Positions 44,941 to 54,381 of a stretch of 64,000 nucleotides of DNA are shown here, piece after piece. Numbering within the stretch: the first letter of the stretch is position 1; every line of letters starts with the position of its first letter. This DNA is from Amycolatopsis sp. NBC_00345 (GTDB lineage: Bacteria; Actinomycetota; Actinomycetes; Mycobacteriales; Pseudonocardiaceae): positions 5,084,001-5,148,000 of the forward strand of contig NZ_CP107995.1 of the NCBI RefSeq assembly GCF_036116635.1, read 5' to 3'. The translations under genes and the position numbers were made by a program. The notes beneath the pieces are model-generated. The model did no database searches, had not been told where the DNA came from, and was given only the letters and a program-made list of their open reading frames with translations.

Positions 44941-45744
44941 TCAGTTCACCAGCCGTTGCCGGAAGAAGCGGTGGGCCAGCGCCCAGCCGCCCGCCGCCAG
45001 TGCGGCCAGGTAGGCCGCGTGGCCGGCCGCGGGCCAGGCGCCGACCCCGCCGAGGGTGACGGCGCGGGACAGCTGCGTGCCGTGCCACAGCGGGGAGATC
45101 CAGGCGAGCCAGCGCAGGTACAGCGGGATCTGCGTGACCGGGAAGAAGGTGCCCGAGAACAGCGTCATCGGGATCACCACGAAGCGGAAGATCAGGCCGA
45201 ACCGCGTGCCCTCGTCGAACGTCTTCGCGGCCAGCGCGGCCATCGGGGTCGTGCAGGCGAGGCCGGTCAGGGTGCCTGCGAGAATCACGGCCAGCGCGCC
45301 GAAGTTCGCCCAGGCGCCGAAGAACAGGGCGATCAGCGCGTAGATCGAGCCGGCCAGCGTCAGCTTCAGCGTGGTCCAGATCAGGTGCCCGCCGAGCACC
45401 TGGCCCGGCGAGACCGGCGTGGCCGTGACCGCCAGGTAGTCCTTCTGCCACTTGAACCCCGACAGCACGGGGTAGCTCGAATCGCTGACGCCCATCTGGG
45501 CGGAGCCGGCGACGAGCAGGGCCGGCGCCACGTACTGCAGGTACGACAGGCCGCCGGTGGCCGGGCCCGCCTGCACCTGCGAGCCGAAGCCGAGCCCCAT
45601 CGCGGCGAGGAACAGCACCGGCTGCAGGCCTGTGGAATACAGCGTGGCCAGCCAGTACCGCCGGTACCAGGTCCAGTGGCCCTCGACGCGCAGCCACGCG
45701 CCGTGCCAGCTGCCGACGACGCGGCCGGTTGCGGGTGCGGTCAT
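44941..45744 (-). CDS. ABC-2 type transporter permease (first permease)
   Basis: 267 residues with six helices and the same pattern as its neighbour: DYLAVTATPVSPGQVLGGHL and VIPMTLFSGTFFPVTQIP. The ATG shares a base with the stop of the ATPase gene (TGATG), so the two are translated together. It would form the membrane channel with the second permease. Confidence 0.92.
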   Translation of the reverse strand: MTAPATGRVVGSWHGAWLRVEGHWTWYRRYWLATLYSTGLQPVLFLAAMGLGFGSQVQAGPATGGLSYLQYVAPALLVAGSAQMGVSDSSYPVLSGFKWQKDYLAVTATPVSPGQVLGGHLIWTTLKLTLAGSIYALIALFFGAWANFGALAVILAGTLTGLACTTPMAALAAKTFDEGTRFGLIFRFVVIPMTLFSGTFFPVTQIPLYLRWLAWISPLWHGTQLSRAVTLGGVGAWPAAGHAAYLAALAAGGWALAHRFFRQRLVN

Positions 45745-46685
45745 CAGTCCACCAGCGTCCGGCCGGTGAGCCGGAGGAACACGTCCTCCAGCGAGCTGCG
45801 GCGGACCAGGCTGGACAACGGCCGCAGGCCACGCTCGTGCGCGCGCTCCAGCGTGTCCTCGCCGGCCGTGGTGTAGAGCAGCACGCGGTCGGGCAGCACC
45901 TCGACGCGGTCGGCCAGGCCCTCGACCCGCCGCGCCGCCGCTTCCTGCTCCCCCGCCGGGAACCGCAGCTCGACGACCTCCCGGGTGGAGTACCGCGCGA
46001 TCAGCTCCGCGGGCGAGCCCTCGGCGGCGATCAGCCCGCCGTCCATCACCACCAGCCGGTCGCACAGCTGCTCGGCTTCGTCCATGTAGTGCGTGGTGAC
46101 GATCAGCGTGGTGCCCTGCGCCTTGAGCCGGAACAGCCGGTCCCACAACAGGTGCCGCGCCTGCGGGTCGAGCCCCGTGGTGGGCTCGTCGAGCAGCAGC
46201 AGCTCCGGGTCGTTCACCAGCGAGCGCGCGATCGTGAGCCGGCGCTTCATACCGCCTGAGAGCGAATCGACCGGTTTCTCCGCGCGGTCGGTGAGCTGCG
46301 CGAACTCCATCAGCTCCTCGGCCTTGCCCCGCATGTGCGCCCGCGACAGCCCGAAGTACCGGCCGTAGATGTGCAGGTTCTGCCGCACGGTCAGCTCGAC
46401 GTCGAGGTTGTCCTCCTGCGGCACCACGCCCAGCCGCGCGCGGATCCGCGGCCCGGACACGTCCGGGTCCATGCCCAGCACGCGCAGGTCGCCGTCGGTG
46501 CGCGGCGACACGGACGCGATCATCCGCATGGTGGACGACTTCCCGGCGCCATTGGGCCCCAGGAAGCCGAACGCCTCGCCCGGCCGCACCTCCACGTCGA
46601 TACCGCGGACCGCTTCGAAGTCACCGAACCGCTTCACCAGTGCCTTGGCCTGGACCAGTGGCGGTTCTGTCGTTGTGTCTCCCAC
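45744..46685 (-). CDS. ABC transporter ATP-binding protein (drug/lipo-oligosaccharide export type)
   Basis: 313 residues. Walker A is GPNGAGKSS, the Q-loop VPQEDNLD, the signature LSGGMKRRL, Walker B LLLLDEPTTGLD and the switch His in VTTHYMDEAEQL. The YxDEAE loop and the C-terminal extension of about 80 residues mark the DrrA/NodI group. The start is GTG, placed seven bases after a TAGGGT box, so the operon message is probably leaderless; an upstream ATG would precede this promoter. The exported substrate is unknown. Confidence 0.93.
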   Translation of the reverse strand: MGDTTTEPPLVQAKALVKRFGDFEAVRGIDVEVRPGEAFGFLGPNGAGKSSTMRMIASVSPRTDGDLRVLGMDPDVSGPRIRARLGVVPQEDNLDVELTVRQNLHIYGRYFGLSRAHMRGKAEELMEFAQLTDRAEKPVDSLSGGMKRRLTIARSLVNDPELLLLDEPTTGLDPQARHLLWDRLFRLKAQGTTLIVTTHYMDEAEQLCDRLVVMDGGLIAAEGSPAELIARYSTREVVELRFPAGEQEAAARRVEGLADRVEVLPDRVLLYTTAGEDTLERAHERGLRPLSSLVRRSSLEDVFLRLTGRTLVD

Positions 46686-46692
46686 ACCGCAG

Positions 46693-46698
46693 ACCCTA
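46693..46698 (-). promoter_or_regulatory. Leaderless -10 (TAGGGT) for the ABC operon
   Basis: On the minus strand TAGGGT ends seven bases before the GTG of the ATPase gene. This fixes the start downstream of the first in-frame ATG. Confidence 0.65.
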
Positions 46699-46734
46699 GG
46701 ACGGGCCACCGACAGTTTCGAGCGGTTTAGTCGA

Positions 46735-49700
46735 TCACCAGCCCACGGTGACCGGGAAAACCCGCGAAACCCCGTTCACCGTCACCGAAATCCGTGCGAC
46801 GCCCGGGTGCAGCGCCGTCAGCGAACCCGTCGCCGGATCGTAGGAGACGACGTCCCACGGCAGCGGCGGCCACGGGCCGATGTGCACGCCGGAGCCGGCC
46901 CAGTCCGCGCTCACCGGGTAGGCCACCGGGACCACTCGCCCGTCCTGGGTCAGCGTCGCGCGCAGTTCGGCCTTCTGGCCGGTCCGCAGTGACGACGGCC
47001 CGGTGACCGACAGCGCGTCGACGTTCGGCCGCGTTTCGAACCGCACCGGCTGCGCGCGGTCCGCCGGGTCGACCCGCACCAGCGTCCAGCCGACGAAGCC
47101 GCCGTCACCGGGCGCCGCCGCCGGGGTCTTGCCCGAGTTTCCGTTCACCAGGTACGGCACGCCGTCGGTGCGCGACAGGCTGAACACGCCCGCGTGCGAC
47201 GCGATCGAGGCCGCCTGCTTGCCGGAAGCCTGTTCGAAATCGGTGAGCCAGCTCGTCAGCAGATCGGCTTCCTTGCGGTCGCCCAGCTGCGAGTTGCCGG
47301 TCGGGCTCGGGTCCTTCACCGGGTGGTGCATCGCGACGACGACCCCGCGGATCGAGGGGTCCCGCTCCGCGCCGTCGAGCGCGTCACGCAGCATCCGCAC
47401 CTGGTCGAAGCCGCCCGCGCGCAGCGTCCCGCGCGAGGAGTCCAGCAGCACCAGGCGAATCCCGCGCACGTCCACCACCTGGTGCGTCACGCCGAACGCG
47501 GCCTGGAACTGCGCCAGCCCGTCGCCGGCCTCGGCCTCGTGGTTGCCGGGCACGTAGTACCACGGCACCTTGCCCGCCAGCTCCTCGTCGATCACCTTCC
47601 GCGCCAGCGCGAAGTCCGGCGCCGTGCCGCGGTCGACGAGGTCGCCGTTGATCAGCACCAGGTCCGGCTTCGCCGCGACCGCCTCGCGCATCGCCCGGCG
47701 CGCCTGAGCGACGAGCGGGCCGTCGGGCGCGTCGGCGGTGAACTGCGCGTCGCTGACCACCGCGATCCGCAGGCCGCCCGCGCCGAGCGTGCCGTCGGTG
47801 ACCAGCGCGGGGTCGTGCACCGGCGGGTCCGCCGGCACGTCGGCCGACGGCGCGACCTCGAAGGTGAGGTCGTCGAACACCAGCCGGCCCGAGTACTGCT
47901 GGTCCGGCACGTTTTCCACGGCGTAGAAGCGGGTCAGCGCCTGCCCGGCCGGCAGCCCGGCGGGCACGGTGGCGGTGATGTAACGCCAGCCCGTCCAGTC
48001 CACGCTCAGCGACAGGTCCACAATGGACGCGACGTTCGCCGCGTCGTGCAGCTCCGCGCGCAGCCACGCGCCCTTGCCGTCGCCGTTGACCCACACCCCG
48101 ATCTTCTGCGTGCCAGCGGGCACAGGCAGCGGCGCCGCAGCCGTGACGTACGCGGCGCGCGTGGCGTTCGTGCCGGTCAGGCGGTAGTCGAGGGCGAGGC
48201 CCTGCCCGCCGTCGTGGCCCGGCGCGGCCGAGAGCGCGGCGCCGACCACGGCCGGGTACACGCTGGCGCTCCAGCCTTCCGGACCGTCCAAAGGGGACGC
48301 GATGCGCGGCACGGTGCCCACGGACGCGGCCAGGTGCGTGGTGAGCCCCGCCGCGTGCACCGTGATCGCCGACGCGCCCGAGGCGGCGAGCGCGGTGACG
48401 GCGAACCCGTCCGCCGACGGCTCCACCTTGACCACCGCGGGGTCGTAGTCCAGCTTCACGTCGCGGGGCTCCAGCCAGGTGCCGTAGCCGTCGGCGTCGT
48501 AGCCGTAGACCTGGAACGTGCTTTTCGCGCCCGCGCCGGACAGCGCGACCTGCTCGGTGCTCGTGCCGAGCCGCACCGGCGTGCCGAGCACGGACAGCTT
48601 GGCCCGGCCGGAGACCTTCCCGTCGCGCGCGACGACGTCCAGGTCCGTCCGCGCGTCCGGGTGCAAGAGGTCGGCGTGCGCGGTGAAGACGTCCTTCGTG
48701 ACGCTGCCGCGCAACGGGTTCGACGTGGTCCAGCGAGGCTGAGCCGCCACGGCCGCGCCGGTCTCGTCGTGGCCGTCCGCGACGAGCACTCGCGAAAGCC
48801 CCGACAGGACCCTGGTGGCGTTCTTGGTGTTCTGCGCGGGCGCCGGCGCGAAACCGGTCAACCGGCCGCTACCCGGCACGGTGGTGACGCCGATGCCGTT
48901 GGGCACCAAGCGTTCCCCGCCGTCCGAAGGCGAGTTGCGCACGCTCGGCGCGGCCTCGCCCTCGTCGCGGGCGAGCAGGGTGGACGAGCCGCCGCCGTCG
49001 AGGTTGATCGCGTCGTCGGCGCCGAGGGCCTTCATCTGGCGCGCCAGCTCCAGCTCGGTCATCCCGCGGCTGTCGGCCTGACGGCCGTCGATGGTCACGA
49101 GCCACATCCGCCTGCCGTCGGCGGAGAACCCGACGGCGGTGCGCGGCGCGAGCGCGACGTCGTCGACCGGCTGCGGCTGGCCGTCCTTGAGCAGTGCCTC
49201 GTTGCCGCCGACCGCGACGGCGATCTTCCCGGCGTCCGAGCGCGGCGCGTACGAGACGCCGACGCGGTCGCCGACGTGCAGCGCGCTCACCGTGTCCGCT
49301 CCCGCCTCGCGGCCCAGCAGAACCGTGCTGCCGGCCGGGATCGGGCCGTCCGCGGGCGACGGCCGCACCTGCGTGACCACGCCGTCGCGGACCTCGGCCT
49401 CGGCCACACGCTGGGCGCCGGCCACGGATGTCGTCCGCGCCGAAGCGCCCCAGAGCGGGGTGTAGACGCCGAGCGCGTCCTGGCCGAGGACGGGGCTGTT
49501 GAAGTTGGTCGCGGGCACGGCGCGGCCGTCCGGCATCGTGACGGTGGCCTCGAGGAAGATGTCCGCGAGCTTCGCCTTGCCCTCGTCGGTGATGGCGGCG
49601 GTGGTGTTGTGCCCGGTGGCGGGCGCGGTCTGCAGCTGCCCGCGGTCGATGCCGACGCCGATCGGCGCGCCGGTGGCGGAGATGTCGAAGAAGTCGCCGT

Positions 49701-50097
49701 TCACGCCCGCGACCGCGCCCGTCCGCGCGACCTGCTGCGAGAGCGGCGTGCGCGCGGAAACCGTGCCAGGGCTCAGGTACGTCGGCTTCAGCACCTTGCT
49801 GGACAGATCGACGCTCAGCGTGTCTCCGCGGATCCAGCCCTTCGGGTCGAAGCGGTCGAACTGCGTCAGGTCCAGACCAGGCGCGACGGCCGTCTTGGCG
49901 CTGCTGGTGATGAGCCCGTCGTCCGGCGTCGGGGCGGCGTAGGTGACCGGTGCTTCGCGGGCCGAAGACGCCGAAGGCGCGCCCTCGATCGGCGGCGAGC
50001 CGAGTGGCGCGGCCAACGGGTCCGCGGCGGCCGTGCCCGGGAGCGCGGTCAGGACGCAGAGCAGCGCACAAAGCAGCGCGAAGAGCGGCTTCTTCAC
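46735..50097 (-). CDS. Secreted phosphodiester glycosidase / metallophosphatase fusion
   Basis: 1,120 residues. A Sec signal (MKKPLFALLCALLCVLTALPGTAAA) leads to a NAGPA-type phosphodiester glycosidase domain (about 75-420) with VAGVNGDFFDIS, GFSADGRRMWLVTIDGRQ and DDAINLDGGGSSTL. Ig-like and galactose-binding-like regions follow (about 420-760). A calcineurin-like phosphoesterase domain (about 775-1000) has IAVVSDAQF, LINGDLVDRG, YVPGNHEAE and VVAMHHP; the usual D-x-H is D-A-Q. A beta-domain ends the protein. It probably removes sugar phosphodiesters from wall polymers such as teichoic acids, or from exopolysaccharide. Actinomycetes carry related two-enzyme proteins. Confidence 0.88.
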   Translation of the reverse strand: MKKPLFALLCALLCVLTALPGTAAADPLAAPLGSPPIEGAPSASSAREAPVTYAAPTPDDGLITSSAKTAVAPGLDLTQFDRFDPKGWIRGDTLSVDLSSKVLKPTYLSPGTVSARTPLSQQVARTGAVAGVNGDFFDISATGAPIGVGIDRGQLQTAPATGHNTTAAITDEGKAKLADIFLEATVTMPDGRAVPATNFNSPVLGQDALGVYTPLWGASARTTSVAGAQRVAEAEVRDGVVTQVRPSPADGPIPAGSTVLLGREAGADTVSALHVGDRVGVSYAPRSDAGKIAVAVGGNEALLKDGQPQPVDDVALAPRTAVGFSADGRRMWLVTIDGRQADSRGMTELELARQMKALGADDAINLDGGGSSTLLARDEGEAAPSVRNSPSDGGERLVPNGIGVTTVPGSGRLTGFAPAPAQNTKNATRVLSGLSRVLVADGHDETGAAVAAQPRWTTSNPLRGSVTKDVFTAHADLLHPDARTDLDVVARDGKVSGRAKLSVLGTPVRLGTSTEQVALSGAGAKSTFQVYGYDADGYGTWLEPRDVKLDYDPAVVKVEPSADGFAVTALAASGASAITVHAAGLTTHLAASVGTVPRIASPLDGPEGWSASVYPAVVGAALSAAPGHDGGQGLALDYRLTGTNATRAAYVTAAAPLPVPAGTQKIGVWVNGDGKGAWLRAELHDAANVASIVDLSLSVDWTGWRYITATVPAGLPAGQALTRFYAVENVPDQQYSGRLVFDDLTFEVAPSADVPADPPVHDPALVTDGTLGAGGLRIAVVSDAQFTADAPDGPLVAQARRAMREAVAAKPDLVLINGDLVDRGTAPDFALARKVIDEELAGKVPWYYVPGNHEAEAGDGLAQFQAAFGVTHQVVDVRGIRLVLLDSSRGTLRAGGFDQVRMLRDALDGAERDPSIRGVVVAMHHPVKDPSPTGNSQLGDRKEADLLTSWLTDFEQASGKQAASIASHAGVFSLSRTDGVPYLVNGNSGKTPAAAPGDGGFVGWTLVRVDPADRAQPVRFETRPNVDALSVTGPSSLRTGQKAELRATLTQDGRVVPVAYPVSADWAGSGVHIGPWPPLPWDVVSYDPATGSLTALHPGVARISVTVNGVSRVFPVTVGW

Positions 50098-50195
50098 TTT
50101 GGTACCCCAGGATCGGCCGAGTGACTTCGCCCAGAAAAGTCCACCGGTGCGGCCGGCGGAAGGCTTCGCCGTGAACGTCGCCTGAATGGCTCAGG

Positions 50196-50906
50196 TCAGG
50201 GCGTGAGCGGGGCTTGCAGGAACGCCGCGGCCAGCGCTTCGTCACCGGTGATCCGCGGCTCGGCCACGGGGCGCTTCCACAGCCGCAGCAGCAGTTGCCG
50301 CGCTGGGGCCTCGACGGTGGCGGTGGCCTCCGCCTCGCCCAGCACGGGCGGCTCGCCCGGCACCAGCGTCCAGGAATGCCCGGTGTCGGTGGCGCGCAGG
50401 GTGATCGGCGCGGGCAGCGGCGGGACGGCGTGCCAGCGTGTGATCCGCGGCAGCATCGCGCCGAAGACCTCGTCGACCCCGTCGGCGGCGATCAGCGGGT
50501 CCAGGTCGGAAGCTTCGGTGAGGTCGACGAGGTGCACCGCGGTCTCATGGACCTGGCGGCGGAACCAGAACGCCTTGGTCTTCGCGGTGCCGCAAAAGTG
50601 CCAGCACCGGGCGTCCGGATCGGCCTCGGCGAGGGTGTCCAGCAGCAGTGCGGCGCTCTCGGCGTACCACTCGGCGAGGTCCGCGGACGGCGGGCTCTCG
50701 AGCTCGAAGGGCTGCGGTTCACCGGTGCGGACGACCGTGGCCGCCCAGCGGTGCACGGTGCCCAGGTGCGTGCCGAGGTCCGCGCGGGTCCAGTCGCCGC
50801 AGGCCGGCACCGGTGCGGCCGGCTCGCCCTCGCGCAATCCGGCGGCGAACGCCTCGGTGAGCGCACGCAAGTGCGGCAGGTACTCGGCCGGCGGCAACGC
50901 GGTCAT
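50196..50906 (-). CDS. Maleylpyruvate isomerase-like (mycothiol-dependent, DinB fold) protein
   Basis: 236 residues from an ATG preceded by GTGAGG. The N-terminal four-helix bundle has CGDWTRADLGTHLGTVHRWAA and WFRRQVHETAVHLVDLTEA, with His residues placed as the metal ligands of the MDMPI_N family; a C-terminal SCP2-like domain ends the protein. Family members use mycothiol for isomerisation or detoxification; which reaction is not evident. It lies just upstream of the glycosidase gene on the same strand. Confidence 0.85.
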   Translation of the reverse strand: MTALPPAEYLPHLRALTEAFAAGLREGEPAAPVPACGDWTRADLGTHLGTVHRWAATVVRTGEPQPFELESPPSADLAEWYAESAALLLDTLAEADPDARCWHFCGTAKTKAFWFRRQVHETAVHLVDLTEASDLDPLIAADGVDEVFGAMLPRITRWHAVPPLPAPITLRATDTGHSWTLVPGEPPVLGEAEATATVEAPARQLLLRLWKRPVAEPRITGDEALAAAFLQAPLTP

Positions 50907-50990
50907 CGGTGGCCTCACCCTGGGGAGTGCTTTACAGGAAAGGGAAAGCCGGGGCGGAGCACTCGGCCCCGGCCCGGCTTCAGTCCCGGC

Positions 50991-51401
50991 TCACAGCTCC
51001 GGGAACCACAGCTTCAGCTCGCGCTCGGCCGACTCCGGCGAGTCCGAGCCGTGCACCAGGTTGTACTGCGTCTCCAGGCCGAAGTCGCCGCGCAGGGTGC
51101 CCGGCGTGGCCTTCTCGACCGGGTCGGTGCCGCCGGCCAGCTGGCGGAACGCGGCGATGGCGCGCGGGCCTTCGACGGCGAGCGCCACGACCTGGCCCGA
51201 GGTGATGAACTCCAGCAGGTCGCCGAAGAACGGGCGCTCCTTGTGCTCGGCGTAGTGCTCCTCGGCCAGCGAGCGCTCGACCGTGCGCAGCTCGAGGGCG
51301 GCCAGCTTCAGGCCCTTGCGCTCGATGCGCGAGACGACCTCGCCGACGAGGCCGCGCGCGACGCCATCGGGCTTGACGAGGACCAGCGTGCGTTCAGTCA
51401 C
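50991..51401 (-). CDS. ndk: Nucleoside diphosphate kinase
   Basis: 136 residues. TERTLVLVKPDGVARGLVGE opens the protein and NLVHGSDSPESAERE closes the active site. The phosphorylated His is expected in the region typically NVCHG; here the aligned segment is YNLVHGSDSPE, which retains His. It balances nucleoside triphosphate pools. In mycobacteria it lies beside rne; here seven accessory genes lie between them. Confidence 0.96.
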   Translation of the reverse strand: MTERTLVLVKPDGVARGLVGEVVSRIERKGLKLAALELRTVERSLAEEHYAEHKERPFFGDLLEFITSGQVVALAVEGPRAIAAFRQLAGGTDPVEKATPGTLRGDFGLETQYNLVHGSDSPESAERELKLWFPEL

Positions 51402-51482
51402 GACGGTGTTTCTCCTTGTACTGATTCGTGTTAGTGGCTGCCGAGCCTAGCCGACGGGCCCGGAACGTCCGCCCCGGTGTGC

Positions 51483-53042
51483 TCAGCGGCCCTGCGGCTG
51501 GAACGTCTTCGACCACAGCGAGGCGCCCGTGCCGTCCCGCAGGTCGACGGTCAGCTCGCCGCTCGCGCCGTCGACGTTCAGCTCGCCGAAGTGCTGGAAC
51601 CCTTGTGCGGGCGAGGAATTCTGCGTCACCGGGGCGTGCACGAACACGGCCTCCGGCCCGAAGGTCGGGTCGAGCTTGCTGGGCCCGAACGCGCCGGCGT
51701 TGAGCGGGCCGGAGACAAACTCCCAGAACGGGTCGAAGTCACCGGCCGCGGCCCGGTCCGGCGAGTAGTGGTGCGCGGCGGTGTAGTGCACGTCGGCGGT
51801 CAGCCAGACGACGTTGCGCACCCGGCGGCGGGAGATCTCGCGCAGCACCCACGCCAGCTCCGTCTCGCGGCCGCCCGGGGCGCCGGGGCGGTTGTTCGCG
51901 ACGGCCTCGATCGCCGTGCCGTCCGGCACCACGAGCCCGATCGGCATGTCCGCCTGCACGGTCTTCCACGTCGCGGTGCTGCGGCCGAGCGCGTCGGCGA
52001 GCCAGCGCGCCTGCCGGTCGCCGAGGATGTGCCCGGGCGCGCCCTGGTCCGCGGTGTTGGCGTCGCGGTAGGTGCGCATGTCGAGCACGAACACCTCGAC
52101 CCGGCTGCCGTGGCGGAAGCTGCGGTAAACCCGCCCGTCGACGGCCTGGCGCCGGTCGATCGGGTGCCATTCGTGGAACGCCTGGAACGCGCGCGGGGCG
52201 AGCACGTCCACCCGCTTCTCGGTGTACTCCGGGCGGTCGTTCATCACCTCGCCCGGGTACCAGTTGTTCGAGACCTCATGGTCGTCCCACTGGACCACGC
52301 TGGGCACCTCGGCGGCGAACCGGCGGAAGTGCTCGTCGAGCCGGTTGTAGGCGTGCTGGCCGCGGAACTCGTCGAGGGTCTCGGCGACCTTGGACTTCTC
52401 CGGCGTCACGACGTTGTGCCAGATCCCGCCGCCGCCGGGCAGGGTGACGGATTCGGTGAGCGGGCCGTCGGCGTACACGGTGTCGCCGCTGTGCAGGAAG
52501 AGGTCCGGGCGGCGGTCGGCCATGGCGGCGAAGATCGTCATGCCGCCGAGGCCCGGGTTGATGCCGTAATTCTGGCCCGCGACGTCGCCGCTCCACAGGA
52601 TCCGCGTGTCGGCGCGGCCGAGCGGCGCGGTGGCGAACCGGCCCGTCACCGCCTCGCTCGCGGTGCGCCCGTCGAGGTCCACGGCGGTGACGCGGTAGTG
52701 GTAGCCGGTGCCCGGCCGCAGTCCCGCGAGGCGCACCTTGCCGGTGCCGCCGGTGGCGGGCGAGACGACCGGCCCGGCGACGCGGCGGGCACCGCGGAAC
52801 GACGGGTCACGCGCGATTTCCACCACCAGCCGCGCTGGCCGGTCGGCCCGCGACCAGACGATGCCGGAGCCGGTGGTGACGTCGCCGGACGCGACGCCGT
52901 GAGTGAGCACCGGGCGGCCGCGGCGGACCAGCGCGGCACTCGCCGTGCCCGTCATGCCGGGCAGGAGCAGGCCCCCGGCCAGCGCGGACGTCGCGAGCCC
53001 GGCCTTGAGCAGCGTGCGGCGGGAGTGGGTCGATTCGGTCAT
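51483..53042 (-). CDS. PhoD-family alkaline phosphatase/phosphodiesterase, Tat-exported
   Basis: 519 residues. The N-terminus has a twin-arginine signal (SRRTLLKAG) and a cleavage region near TASAALV. An N-terminal Fn3-like PhoD_N domain (about 55-150) precedes the catalytic domain, with SGDVAGQNYG, LHSGDTVYADGPL, VQWDDHEVSNNW and WLTADVHYTAAHHYSP as metal-binding blocks. It would hydrolyse phosphomonoesters or phosphodiesters, including wall teichoic acids, outside the cell using Fe/Ca. Such genes are usually phosphate-regulated; no clear PHO box was recognised upstream. Confidence 0.92.
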   Translation of the reverse strand: MTESTHSRRTLLKAGLATSALAGGLLLPGMTGTASAALVRRGRPVLTHGVASGDVTTGSGIVWSRADRPARLVVEIARDPSFRGARRVAGPVVSPATGGTGKVRLAGLRPGTGYHYRVTAVDLDGRTASEAVTGRFATAPLGRADTRILWSGDVAGQNYGINPGLGGMTIFAAMADRRPDLFLHSGDTVYADGPLTESVTLPGGGGIWHNVVTPEKSKVAETLDEFRGQHAYNRLDEHFRRFAAEVPSVVQWDDHEVSNNWYPGEVMNDRPEYTEKRVDVLAPRAFQAFHEWHPIDRRQAVDGRVYRSFRHGSRVEVFVLDMRTYRDANTADQGAPGHILGDRQARWLADALGRSTATWKTVQADMPIGLVVPDGTAIEAVANNRPGAPGGRETELAWVLREISRRRVRNVVWLTADVHYTAAHHYSPDRAAAGDFDPFWEFVSGPLNAGAFGPSKLDPTFGPEAVFVHAPVTQNSSPAQGFQHFGELNVDGASGELTVDLRDGTGASLWSKTFQPQGR

Positions 53043-53271
53043 GCCGGACGTTCTATCCCGCTCCTGCGGCGCGGTGGCCAACGCCGCCTGTCGCCAGGGT
53101 GAACTGAGGCCGGGGCTCCACGCGGCCGCGTTCGTTCAGCCTGCACGGCATCTTTCAGGTGTTACATCGGAAGCATGTACGTCACAGTTCGATTTGTGGT
53201 CCGATGTGCCCCGTTACCCGGTATGGCGCCGAGGGGAATGATGGCAGCCGGGGCAGACCTGCGAAAAGACC

Positions 53272-53538
53272 ATGTACGGCCAGACGTCCAGCGAGACCTA
53301 CGAAGAGAAGCTGCAGGAAGCGAAGGACGACGCGAAGACCTTCCAGGGCGGCGGCCGGTGGGTCACGTTCGGGATCGGCACGGGGATCGCGGCCGCGTGC
53401 GGCTGGCGGCTGGTCGTCGCGATTCGGCGCAGGGCCGGCCGGGGGCCTGGCGCGGTCGCCCAGACCGGGCCCGGGCAGCAGCCCGGCTTTGCCCCGCCGC
53501 CGGGATACCAGCCGCCGAACGGGCCGTATCGGCAGTAG
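53272..53538 (+). CDS. Small single-pass membrane protein, hypothetical
   Basis: 88 residues. A charged N-terminal helix (SSETYEEKLQEAKDDAKTFQ) precedes one hydrophobic helix (about residues 31-50), basic residues and a Gly/Pro/Gln-rich tail (FAPPPGYQPPNGPYRQ). No family is recognised and the ribosome binding site is weak, so the gene call is tentative. The 229 bases upstream hold nothing else recognisable. Confidence 0.5.
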   Translation: MYGQTSSETYEEKLQEAKDDAKTFQGGGRWVTFGIGTGIAAACGWRLVVAIRRRAGRGPGAVAQTGPGQQPGFAPPPGYQPPNGPYRQ

Positions 53539-53619
53539 CGGCCAGGACAGCGCCGGCCGGTGTTTCCGGTTGCGCGCCGCCGCAGGCAACCGCTTGGTGA
53601 TCACCGGCGATCCGGCATT

Positions 53620-54333
53620 TCAGAGATTCAGCGCCGAGATGAGGCCGCCGTCGACGAGAAGATCAGTTCCGGTCACGAAGGCGGACAAATCACTGGCGAG
53701 GTACAGCACGGCATTCGCGATGTCCTCGGCTGTGCCCACCGTCCGCAGGGGCGTGCGCTGGGCAACGCGCTCTCGCCCGGGGCCGTCGGAAAGGTTGTCC
53801 TCCGTCATCCCGGTGAGGATCATTCCGGGGCTCACCGAGTTCACGCGGATTCCCTCCGGGCCGAGTTCGCCCGCCAATTGCCGCGAGAGTGACAAGACAG
53901 CGCCTTTGGTAGCGGTATAGGAGGGAAACGCGACGCCAATGTGACCCATCATGGAGGAAATCTGGATGATGCTGCCGGGCCGGTTCATCCGGGGAACGGC
54001 GCACTTCAGCACGTTGAAGTAACCCGTCAGGTTCACGGCCAGTACCCGATCCCAATCCTCGGGCCCGGTCGTGGCGAGCGAGTCGGGCGCCATGATGCCG
54101 GCCGAGTTGACGACAATGTCGATGGTCTCGCCGCTCAGGACGCTCTCCACCGCGGCATAGTCCGAAACGTCGACCGTCACCGTATCGGCGCCACTGAGGT
54201 CAAGGGGGAGGACGGAAGCACCGGCCTTTGCCAGGATATCGGCCGTTGCCCGGCCGATACCGGATCCGGCGCCGGTCACCACCGCCCGACGGCCGTCGAG
54301 ACTCATGCGTTCGACAAGTGATTCGTGAACCAT
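53620..54333 (-). CDS. SDR-family oxidoreductase
   Basis: 237 residues. The Rossmann motif AVVTGAGSGIGRATA, NSAG, the catalytic Ser in IIQISSMMG and SYTATK with the Tyr-Lys pair are complete, and RVNSVSPGMI follows. It is a classical NAD(P)-dependent short-chain dehydrogenase. The ATG is preferred over an adjacent GTG because AGGAG is seven bases from it. It lies 45 bases downstream of the DUF1330 gene and both face a MarR gene across a palindrome. Confidence 0.92.
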   Translation of the reverse strand: MVHESLVERMSLDGRRAVVTGAGSGIGRATADILAKAGASVLPLDLSGADTVTVDVSDYAAVESVLSGETIDIVVNSAGIMAPDSLATTGPEDWDRVLAVNLTGYFNVLKCAVPRMNRPGSIIQISSMMGHIGVAFPSYTATKGAVLSLSRQLAGELGPEGIRVNSVSPGMILTGMTEDNLSDGPGRERVAQRTPLRTVGTAEDIANAVLYLASDLSAFVTGTDLLVDGGLISALNL

Positions 54334-54381
54334 CACTGCACTCCTAGCGTACGTACCCGTGGAATTCGAACCATCGGAGGT

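Noticed and set aside
47194..50124. Long plus-strand open frame over the glycosidase gene
   Set aside because: Antisense reading of a high-GC gene; the product is Arg/Ala/Val-rich without domain features, while the minus strand has a signal peptide and two catalytic domains.
51000..53042. PHO box upstream of phoD
   Set aside because: No pair of 11-bp direct repeats of the GTTCAYYYRG(K) type was recognised upstream of the start.
53175..53600. Alternative overlapping frame of 141 codons in the region of the small membrane protein
   Set aside because: Arg-rich product with no hydrophobic or charged pattern; the other frame has a membrane helix and a natural tail.
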